Position numbers and translations under genes: made by a program. From Funneliformis mosseae (lineage: Eukaryota; Glomeromycota; Glomeromycetes; Glomerales; Glomeraceae): a DNA stretch of 16,057 nt. The notes under the pieces are model-generated. The model was not told the origin of the DNA. It did not search any database and saw only the letters and a program-made list of their open reading frames with translations. Numbering within the stretch: the stretch's first letter is position 1; every line of letters starts with the position of its first letter. Location of the stretch: positions 1 to 16,057 of the forward strand of contig CAJVPP010002158.1 in the NCBI GenBank assembly GCA_910592005.1, read 5' to 3'. Positions 7,866-16,057 of this stretch are shown piece after piece.

Positions 7866-10800
7866 CTAAAAATTTAACCAGTGAGAGCCATAGGCAGTAG
7901 CCGCTATGAAAGATGTGAGGTGTGTGGGTGGGAGAATGGAAGAGGAATGTAGGAAACCTGAGGAGACCCAAGGAGTGTTATAATCATCTTCAAAGTTATT
8001 TGCAATTTGCCAATCATTAAGTGCAACGTTTCTTTGTAACCATATCTCATAACAAGATGTAGAGATCTCATGATAGAAGGAGGACAAGAAACTATATGAT
8101 AAATCTTTGGCCGCAAGACAGGCTGTTACTTTGTTTGACAAAGATAATGGTATAATCCCTTTAATTATGTCTAAGAAGCAAAGTTCTGTAGCGATGGGTG
8201 ATGTATTCCAAATGAGATCTGAAAGTATTTCTTGAACTAGATAATCATCTTTGAGAGTATTTAACTCAGAGAGTTGGGTGATAAATTTGGTCTTGTGTGT
8301 GTTAAGTAACTCATTAATATTGGGTTGATTACAAGGATATAGCCACAAGTGCTCAAAGTCTTTAATGTGAGAGTGATAACGGATGCAATTTGCTGAGGTG
8401 TATAGTGTAGACATACAGCAGTTAACTACTTTTAAAATAGGAAGAAGTTGAAGTAAAACTCTAATTTTAAATTTCTTTTTGAAACATCCTATAAATGATG
8501 TTTTTTAAGATGATTCTTCGTCATTTTAGATCTTGAAAAGTAGAGGCCAATCTATAGGTTTATCACGATATTTGTTGAGGTGAGGTAATGAAAGCAAGGA
8601 CTCTGCCCATGCTGCTTGTATTTTATTTTTTATGAATAGCCGGTGAGGAGCTATTATTGGATTAGAATTGTAACAAAGGTAATAACCTGGACCTAGATGT
8701 TCATTGTTTATTGATATTGGTTGAGCAGGAAGTTGTTTTGCTAGTTTATCAACAATATTATTATAATGATTATCTTTGTGAGCTTGTACTTTGGTGAACA
8801 AAACAGAAATGTTGTTTTAAGCAATAAGGCTGAAGAGTATTGACCAAATGTGAAAGTATGGGATTTTGAAAGCAGGATTAATGGATAAGCAGTCTCGAAA
8901 GATGAATAACAATTTGTGAAAAGAGGAGATAGTGACTTGGGAATCTATACAGATTTCTATACAGGAATCATGAGGTGATACATATATCGCAGCTAAAATA
9001 GCTACAATTTCTGCCAGTGTGGAAGAAGGATTTGGTGATAAAAGCGTAGCATTAAAAGAAAGTGTTGGCCAATTTGGATCAGTTTGTAATCACGTGATAC
9101 CCAACTGGCAGTTTGAGGAACCTAAAGAGGTAAGAGAACTGTCAGTATAAAATTGAAGAAAAATGGTAGAAGTAAAGTTAGATTTGAGAGTGTTAAGTGA
9201 TATAATTGAATAACTGTCAAATAGAAGAACGGTTAGGTTTGGCAAAGGCTTTGTTGAGTATTGATAAGGATTATTGAGCTTGGAAAGTGCAACCTCCTGT
9301 AGCATGAGGTCAGAAAGGCTGGATCTCTATCCTATGTGTTTGTTGTATTGTATTTTTATCTCTGTGCAAAATTGGAATGGAAGTTTCATGACGCAGAAAT
9401 TGTGAATATTTGTTCGAACATTAGTAACAATTGCTGTAGGATCGAAGAGGCTACATCTATTGTAAGGATTAATATCTGCTCTAAAATTAGTGTTATATGT
9501 AGCTATGTAGTATTATACAAATATTATTTCATTATTGATGGCTTTAACTTTTCCAATAATAGGAGTTAAAAATTGATTAGACCAAATGGTCACAAAAGTG
9601 GGGTTATTATTTTCATTTTCTTTCATTTGAATGGGCGATACTGGTAGGTCACAAATGGACAGGTGTGGTGGACAAGTTATTGTCATATTTCTAGAGGAAG
9701 TATCAGGCAAAAGTTGGGCTTCTAATCTTTGGAACCAAAATGCACGTGATATATTTGTATTATATAACCAGTTGATATCATAAGAGGTAAAGAGGTGATA
9801 TCCATCCATTGAGGTAAGTTGATCTATAAATATTATTGAAAGGATCTGAATATTCTTTATAGACTTTCTATATACATTGTTAGGTAAAATAGATGAAATG
9901 AGTATAGAGCCACCCATGATTTAAGAGTGTTCAAAGTGTTCATCCAAATATTTACCGAAAGTGAACCCATCTGATTTAGTAGTTGAGAGGAAAGCTGACC
10001 ACCAGTCTTTGAATTTGGAAGAATTGTCATATGGCCAATTAGTAATTGGTGATAAGTGTAGCCATTCTAAGAGTTGGAGTTGCATAATTCTCAATCTAGC
10101 AGTATTCCCTAGTAAGGCAATATCATTTATCATTTTTAATAGATCAGAAGCTTTGGCTACTATTTGTTTGTCATAAAGGTGGGCTAGGTTGTATCCAAAA
10201 GTGAAATGTATGATTGCTGCTGGTAGGGACTTGGTTAAATGCAATTTATTCTTGAGAAAGCTCTAAAAGAAGCCATCATCATATTACAGAACGTAGATGG
10301 TAAAAAGGTTAATTTAGTTTTATAAATGATTCTAGGAATAATTACTGAGTTAAAAACTGCAACTATTTGTTTTGCTGTGAGCTGTTTTTTGTCCAAAACA
10401 TTTTTAACTTTTTTAAATTCTGTTGCTACTTGATTTCGAATGAACGTAGTATTGTCAAAAAGTGAAATTCACATTCTAAGGTAGCGGGTGGAATCTTTAG
10501 TAGAGAGTGGAGAGAGCCATATATTTTTGTCATTGACTTTAAAGTTGACAGTACTGGAGTCTCTGATGTTTGTCATTAAAACTGATTTTTCCTAATTTAA
10601 CTTGTATACTATTCAGTGAGTAGAAGGAGTCAGTAATATTCATTATATTTTGGAGATCTGTTCTAAAATCTGCTATCCAGAGTGTATCATCCATGTAAGC
10701 GAGTGCTGGAACATGATTTGAAAAGTGATCAGATGACCTTTTAGTTATGTCTTTCCTCCAATTAACACTTTGAGTGTATCCTAATGTTGAGTTTTGAATT

Positions 10801-13088
10801 TTGCATAATAAAGGATCATAGTAAATACATCATAGAATTAGTGAGATGATTTCTCCTCGATCTATTCCTAACAGAACATAATGAGCATCAGTATCACCGT
10901 GTGCTGTAAAAATTTTATTGAAACGAGGAGCAAAGATTAAGATTATAAGGTGGACAAAGGACATAGGAAGGTGTAATCTTAGTAAAGCCTGAATCAACAT
11001 TCTAAGATTTACTTTGTCATATGCTTTCGACATGTCTTGAAAAAGGATCCAAAGATTATTATGATAGAATGATGCATCATATTTGATGTTATCCAAAATG
11101 TTAATAGATTCGAAAGTGCTTCTAAAGGGTAAACCTGCGAAATTGTTACCTTTAAGAATGTTATTCTTAGCTAGTATAGAGAGGAGTCGACTGTTGACTA
11201 ATTTAATAAAAGCTTTTCTAGAACATTCTAAAAGGGTAATTGGACGAGTATGATTTAGATTATATTCCCATGGTTTAGGTTTAGGAATGGGATATATATA
11301 AGCTAAGTTCTATCGACTAGGTGTTAGGTTGTAAATTAAACAACTGCATGCAATTTTTTATAGGCATTTAAAGGCAAAGGGGCCAAGATGTTTGAGCATT
11401 TTATTAGATACTTTTGAAGGACCAAAAGCTTTACCATCAGGTAGAGATTTGATGATGCTGGATTATTCTTCTTCAGTAGGGGGTTGCATTAGAGGCTTGT
11501 ATATGTTAGGATCTAGATTATCTAATGGGCAAATCATCTTCTCATGAATTCAGAATTGTAAGGTTGGAGTATCTTGAGCCAACTACCTGTTGAAAGTGTC
11601 GGGCAGTTTCATTTTTTACTTCTACAGGATCTGTAAGGAGCTCTTTTTCTGGGCTACTATTATTGATATATCTATCCAATAAAATAGTGATACGAGGACG
11701 ATCGAGAAGAGAATCAAATATAGCCGATTGATTTGTAGTAAAATTTTCACATTTTTGCTCAATTGCCTTTTTAATTGATTTATCTTTGTATTCTATTTCT
11801 TGTATTTTTGCCGCAGCTATAAGTATTTTCTTTAGAACTTTAAGAGGAAGGGACGTTTCTGATAAAAAATTTAAAGAATATGCAGTTAATCTAGGTAGAG
11901 TAATATTATATTCCTGTGCAAATTGTGAGGCTTTGTCAAATAAACGTTCCTATTGGGTGTCATATACTCCTTTGGAGAGATAAGATCTGAAATATTGTTC
12001 CAACTTGTATATTAATTTGATATGTTTGTAGATAACTTTGAGTAATTTGGGTCTGAGATCACGGGTATGGTGGGAAGTGTGTTTGTTGGGAATGTGTTTC
12101 TTGACTACGTCTATAATAGCTTTTTGTAGGAGATCTTAAGTGAAGTTTACTTTGTGAATGTTAGAGATATTATCGAGATCCGTTAAAATCAATCTTGACT
12201 TTTTGCATCGGCCTTCAACTGCCTCAGCAAAAGTAGCCCAATCATCCTTGGACATATCGTGATAAAGGAAAATGAATTTCTTCACTATTGAGATATTATT
12301 AAAATTTGGGTTAATGGAAGTAAAAGCAATAGAAGCGGATACAATGTAATGGTCTGAGAGTGATGTATCTACTGGAATTACTTGATGATTATTAAAGTCA
12401 GGAAGTAAGGCTGGTGCAATAAATATATGATCAATTGTTGTCCGTGTAGAGCCTTATACATATGAATGGAGGTTATTACTATTTTCAATTGCTTTAACAA
12501 AATCAATTGTATTATTAAAATTATTGTTAGTAATATACTCTAGAAAACGTTGAGCATATGTGGGATTGTGAGATCTGGATGGGTTTGTATTAAAATCCCT
12601 AAAATAATAAGATAGAAATTAACACGGATAGCTTCGTCTATGAGGATACGTGCTTGTTGAATTGTTTTTAAATGAAGGGGTTCGTCAGAATATAATAAAT
12701 ATACATTGATAACATGGAATTTGTTTTTGTTTTTAAATTGAAAGTCGAGACAGAAAATTCGATTGAAATAAGAAAAATGGCGAAAAATGTGATCGGCAAG
12801 ATATTTCTTAACTAAAAAACCAACTTCAAAACCAGATCGATGAGAGTCTTGTTCATTAGAGAAAAAGGGGACAAATTTGTTGTTGCATATCATTTTGAGG
12901 GAGAAATACTGAGAGGCTGAATTAAAATTGGTTTCTTATATTGCAATGATGTCAAGGTGAATAGTAGAATAAAAATCAAATAAAACTTTTTGTTTAGTCG
13001 CGTCTAATAGAGAACGAGTATTATGGGTTGCAATAATAAAGAACGTGGAGTTATGTTTATGTTGTATGTTATTATTTGTTAAATTCAT
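7866..13088 (-). pseudogene. LINE-1 ORF2: endonuclease / reverse transcriptase / RNase H polyprotein
   Basis: ORF2 nicks the target and copies element RNA by target-primed reverse transcription. It starts at ATG 13088, 8 nt after ORF1's stop, and spans about 1740 codons. AP endonuclease motifs: HNTRS, AIQETN (Gln now TAA at 12938), GDFNTNPS (restored only across a one-base loss near 12599), RTTIDHIF and LSDHY (about 12355). Reverse transcriptase: TRPITLLE, GLPFRSTFE, DMSKAYDKVN (11036-11007), GIDRGEIIS, and AYMDDT with the catalytic YMDD at 10697-10686. RNase H: FYTDSS (D near 9142), LAEIVAILAA (E near 9010), CIDSQ (D near 8944) and VQAHKDNHYNNIVDKLAKQ (about 8788-8738). C-terminal Cys/His motif near 8385-8330, with two of three Cys changed to Tyr. 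Further frameshifts near 11575, 10585 and 10258, and about 17 stops, many at Trp (EEEWSS, SRWNLAY, ITWLQ) or Gln positions. Confidence 0.9.
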
Positions 13089-13096
13089 GATAAAGA

Positions 13097-15146
13097 TTAA
13101 AAAAAGAGGTTGTGGTGGGTGGAGCTGGATCCATCTTCATTAATCCATACTGCGTCTGGTTTGATTGATTGAGAAATGGATACGTGAAGTGATTCGTTAT
13201 CTTTCCTGTAAACAAACTTTTGAATATGAGCTACTGCTTCTAGTGCAGTATTAAGTTTTTCAATGTTTTCTTTGTTGTTTAAATGGAGTTCTTCATTTTC
13301 TTGAGCAAGCCATTCAATTTTGTTTTCATATTCAGTTATTTTTGATTCCGAGATGTCAACTCTCTCTTCATATTGAGATTCATCAGTTTCTATGTCCGCT
13401 TTGCTTTTGCCTTTGTTGATAGCATTTAATTCCGCAGCTTTTTCTGAAGTGATAGTGAAAATGTTTAGGTGACGCTCCACAGTGTCAAGACGACGAATAG
13501 TAAAGGTAAGATCTTGATGTATTTTAGCAAGTATGTCAGTGAGAGCATCTAATTTAAGCATGATCTTTTTAGCGTCAGACAGTTTCCCTCCAGTCTGGCT
13601 GGCCACTTGCTGGGTTAGTAATATGTAGTTATCTTCAACTTGGTCAGACCAGGATTTATTGGCATAAATTGAATCATTTAACGAGGAATTACGAGGGTTA
13701 GTATTACGAATTGGGGGTTTTGAGTATGTAGGGACAACTGGGGGTTTGTCGGTTGGGATTTTATAGGATGGGTTCTGTTGACAAATGATTGGGAGTTTTT
13801 TGAGTCAAACACGTGTTCATTATCTTTAATGAAAATGGGTTTGACTGGTTTAGAAGGAATGGAGTAATTCTTGAATTGGGCTGGTTTAAATCTTTGATAT
13901 AGATTTTGTATTTGCTGATCTTGAGGCGTAATACATTTCTTTTAGCATAAACGAGAGTCATGTTTAGACGCAACACAATGCGCACATAATTTTGTGTCTG
14001 GTTAAGTCTATATAAGTCTCTTGTTATCTAAAACTATCTGCTCTCCGTTGATTGCAGCAAATAGGTCTTACTCAGATTCAAAATGGATGAAGGCATATTG
14101 TAGATTTCAATAGTTTGAACGGACTTTAGGAATCACCTAAGTCATTGCATTGACCACTTTAGCGATTGATTCTAATTCACGACCAAATGTATTTTTAGGT
14201 AGATTAATGAGTTTGAGAGTGAATTTAGATCGAAGTTTAATTTCATCGACGGTAGCTGTACAAGGGTGTATACGAATGAGATCTTTTAGAATAAATTGTT
14301 CTTTAATATTCTTGAATACAGTTAAATCAGTACCTTTAGCATAGGAGATGGTAGCTTATTGCCATAGATTTTTAGTGATCATAAAGCATCTTAGAATATT
14401 CCCATATTTGGCGAATATCGATCTGATTACGTGCTCTGATGTTGAAATAGGGATCTCAGTTACCTTGATCGCTAGTTCTAGATTAAACCTAAATTGGGTA
14501 GGGTGATCAAGGGGTTTTAATTTTAACTCTGCCATATCTGGAAACTTAGTATGGAGTGCTTTGTCTGCATCTAAACTCGTGAAGAAACCAAATCAGACAA
14601 TTTTAAGCGTTTTGTTGGCAGGGTCTTGCTTTACTGCTGCACCAATGAATGATGAATATTCAACACCATTGAACATCTCACAAGCATGGTTTATTTTTTC
14701 CTTATTTGATTTTCTAGGGAGGAAAGTTTCTGCGGCGTAGCAAATGTAGAACGATGAAGCATCTCAAATGCGTTCAAAGGAGAGTACGTTGGCGGATGAG
14801 TTATTTTTTTTGAGTAAGTTTTCAGAGGGGTCTTGAGATTGGTTTTCATCTATAGCGCTTTTGTCTTTAGTGGCAACAACCTCAGTAATATTATTGGTTG
14901 AAGTGACTAGTGGAGGGTCGACTTCCATATTTTCTTTCGAACCTGAGGCGACGTTTGAGTTTTCAATATTTTCATTATCAGTTGAACCAGGACGGTTTAA
15001 AATAGTAACAGCTTTCTTTTGTGAGGGTTCTGAGAACTTATCGTCAATGGGCGAGTTAGGTTGACTGCGAGTGTTGCGAGAACTTTTCAGGTTGTTGTTA
15101 AATTTTTTATTTTGAGTTACTTTTTCTATAGTGTTTTGAGGGGAGT
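13097..15146 (-). pseudogene. LINE-1 ORF1: RRM / zinc-knuckle / coiled-coil RNA-binding protein
   Basis: ORF1 proteins coat element RNA and act as chaperones in the ribonucleoprotein. The first ATG is at 14928, but the frame is open upstream to the 5' junction. The order is: a polar Ser/Asn-rich leader; FYICYAAETFLPR and a first RRM-like fold (about 14750-14560); a second RRM-like fold (KVTEIPISTSEHVIRSIFAK, about 14500-14300); a third (TLKLINLPKNTFGREL ... YAFIHFES ... LFAAINGE, about 14225-14035). Then a CCHC knuckle CAHCVASKHDSRLC at 13986-13945 (C-x2-C-x4-H-x4-C), a Pro-rich linker, and a C-terminal coiled coil (13606-13097; KITEYENKIEWLAQENEELH). A frameshift lies at about 13750-13800. 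Nine stops occur, at likely Trp sites (RIW, KIVW, YWNL) and likely Gln sites. RRM calls are from pattern only; the knuckle is clear. Confidence 0.8.
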
Positions 15147-15161
15147 AATTATATCCTGGCG

Positions 15162-15163
<2 letters not shown>
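15147..15163. repeat. Target-site duplication, right copy / LINE-2 insertion junction
   Basis: AATTATATCCTGGCGAA differs from the left copy by A-to-G at one position. It abuts the LINE-1 5' end on its left and the 28-T tail of LINE-2 on its right, so the same target sequence serves both insertions. Confidence 0.8.
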
Positions 15164-15192
<29 letters not shown>

Positions 15193-15430
15193 GTGTGGCA
15201 GTTTTATATGATCTTTATTAAATTTATAAAATACTAGGTACATATAATAAAACAGAAAATACAAAAATATCTATAAATTAATTTATAAACTAAACTACTT
15301 TATCAATACCAACCTTGCACTATATCAAACTAAACTATAAATAGAAAAGAAAAGAAAAGAAAAACTTAACTAAGCTAAACTATTGTACAGCTATCAAACG
15401 TCCGGAAAGGAGGGCGTGGTTACTGCCGTT
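15164..15430 (-). other. LINE-2 3' UTR with poly(A) signal and tail
   Basis: AATAAA lies about 25 nt before the tail (minus strand, near 15216), as in LINE-1. The TTTTC pentamer run and the conserved ends of the UTR are present. The tail is about twice as long as that of LINE-1. Confidence 0.8.
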
Positions 15431-16057
15431 CTAAAAATTTGACTAGTGAGAGCCATAGGCGGTAGCTGCTATAAAGGAGTTTGAGTTTGAAATTGAGGGA
15501 AAAGGAGAGAAATGTGGAAAACCAGAGGAAATCCAAGGGGTTGTATAGTCATCTTCAATGTTATTAGCAATTTTCCATTCATTAAAAGCAGTGTTTTTAT
15601 TGTTTCATATCTCGTAACAAGAAGTAGAAAAGTCGTGGTAAAGGGATGATAGTAGCCCATGTGATAGAGATAATATAGATACGCATGTGGTAACTTTATT
15701 TGAAAGTGATAAGGGTATTATCCCTTTAAGCAAGTCGATAATCCAGAAATTAGCTGAAGAGGGTACTGAAGTCCAAATAGTGTCTGACCATATATCTTGA
15801 ATTAGTGAATTGTTCTCTAGTGTATTCAATTCTTGAAGATGAGTGATGAATGAAATTTTGTGTTTAGCAACAATGTCATATAAGGGTGGTTGTTCTCAGA
15901 ACATAGCAAAATGTGTTCAAAATTTTCAATGGTAGAGTGACAACGGAAGCATTGTGCTGAAGTATATATATTAGGAATATGAGCGTGTATTACTTCTAAG
16001 GTGGGGAGCATTTGGAGCAACATTTTGATTTTGAATTTCTTTTTGAAACATCCTATA
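15431..16057 (-). pseudogene. LINE-2 ORF2, C-terminal part, decayed
   Basis: It matches the LINE-1 ORF2 C-terminus along its length: SLSNKVTTC, STSCYEI, NEWKIANNIEDDY, TPWISSGFPH, SFIAATAYGSH. Unlike LINE-1 it keeps the full Cys/His motif, CFRCHSTIENFEHILLC (C-x2-C-x8-H-x3-C), at about 15950-15900. A frameshift lies near 15893. Two stops replace Trp codons that LINE-1 still has (EIW becomes TGA; GSHW becomes TAG), direct evidence of G-to-A change. The stop at 15431 is shared in position with LINE-1. The RNase H and reverse transcriptase parts lie outside the window. Confidence 0.85.

Larger units (their letters stand above)
7616..15146 (-). mobile_element. LINE-1: near-complete non-LTR retrotransposon, inactive
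   Basis: A 7.5-kb element in minus orientation: 5' junction at 15146, ORF1 to 13097, ORF2 13088-7866, 3' UTR and a poly(A) tail (13 T at 7616-7628). The order of ORF1 (RNA-binding), endonuclease, reverse transcriptase and RNase H places it with the I-group of LINEs (I/Tad-like); clade is inference. The ORF1 frame is open up to the 5' junction with no earlier ATG, so it may be slightly 5' truncated. It is distinctly richer in G+C than the left half. About 25 stops and five frameshifts make it non-functional. Confidence 0.9.
15164..16057 (-). mobile_element. LINE-2: second LINE of the same family, 3' end only (cut by window edge)
   Basis: It starts with a 28-T tract (15164-15191), then a 3' UTR nearly identical to that of LINE-1, then the ORF2 C-terminus. 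It is oriented like LINE-1 and lies directly upstream of it in transcriptional sense. The window ends inside ORF2 at a point equivalent to about 8488 of LINE-1. Its coding part is clearly diverged from LINE-1, so it is a different, related copy rather than a recent tandem duplication. Confidence 0.9.

Noticed and set aside
7904..8116. Minus-strand 70-codon ORF at 7904-8116, and 15469-15660
   Set aside because: They are out-of-frame shadows of the ORF2 C-terminus in the two LINE copies.
9336..9569. Plus-strand ORFs inside the LINE (9336-9569, 9961-10176, 11786-11983, 14150-14344, 14861-15064)
   Set aside because: All are antisense to ORF1 or ORF2 segments with recognisable domains.
15164..15191. 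Poly-T as a terminator or promoter element
   Set aside because: Its position next to AATAAA and the UTR shows it is the LINE poly(A) tail on the other strand.
1..16057. Reassigned genetic code (TAA/TAG as Gln, TGA as Trp)
   Set aside because: TAA and TAG also occupy expected Trp sites (EEEWSS, SRWNLAY, GSHW), normal TGG and CAA codons are common, and frameshifts accompany the stops. Decay explains all of it.
7599..16057. LTR retrotransposon or recent tandem duplication
   Set aside because: The repeated parts are 3' ends with poly(A) tails, not LTRs, and the coding parts of the two copies differ too much for a recent duplication.
1..16057. tRNA, rRNA, CRISPR or telomeric repeats
   Set aside because: No cloverleaf, conserved rRNA core or regularly spaced repeat array was seen on reading.

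Overview
The window is A+T-rich eukaryotic DNA with no bacterial-type gene organisation. Short GT...AG introns, an AATAAA polyadenylation signal, poly(A)-tailed LINE retrotransposons, Tc1/mariner-type relics and a PIF1-type helicase relic fit a repeat-laden fungal genome. The protein flavour, Asn/Lys/Ile-rich with this LINE and this PIF1 style, resembles arbuscular mycorrhizal fungi (Glomeromycotina, Rhizophagus-like). That assignment is inference from family resemblance, not from a marker gene. No rRNA, tRNA or CRISPR was seen.

Left half (1-7598) is a graveyard. A Tc1/mariner-like transposase relic with its terminal repeat occupies 1-604 (minus strand). After about 2 kb without a recognisable gene comes a PIF1-like helicase C-terminal relic at 2696-3160 (plus). 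A decayed unknown coding stretch lies at about 4189-4860 (minus), and a clean but unrecognised 115-codon ORF at 5093-5440 (minus). A decayed, intron-containing gene of unknown function can be followed through about 5470-7440 (minus). It is only visible if stop codons are tolerated. A piece of what looks like another Tc1-type terminal repeat ends at 7598.

Right half (7599-16057) holds two LINEs in the same (minus) orientation, head to tail. LINE-1 (7616-15146) has ORF1 (RRM-like folds, CCHC knuckle, coiled coil), ORF2 (AP endonuclease, reverse transcriptase, RNase H, C-terminal Cys/His motif), a 3' UTR and a poly(A) tail, and is flanked by a 17-bp target-site duplication with one mismatch. LINE-2 begins with its own poly(A) tail directly at the right-hand duplication and runs out of the window. 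ORF1 would supply an RNA-binding protein and ORF2 the nick-and-reverse-transcribe enzyme of target-primed reverse transcription. Both copies are dead: LINE-1 carries about 25 premature stops and about five frameshifts.

One theme links the relics. Their in-frame stops fall almost entirely where Gln, Trp or Arg is expected (CAA/CAG, TGG, CGA), which points to C-to-T/G-to-A transition decay across unrelated sequences.
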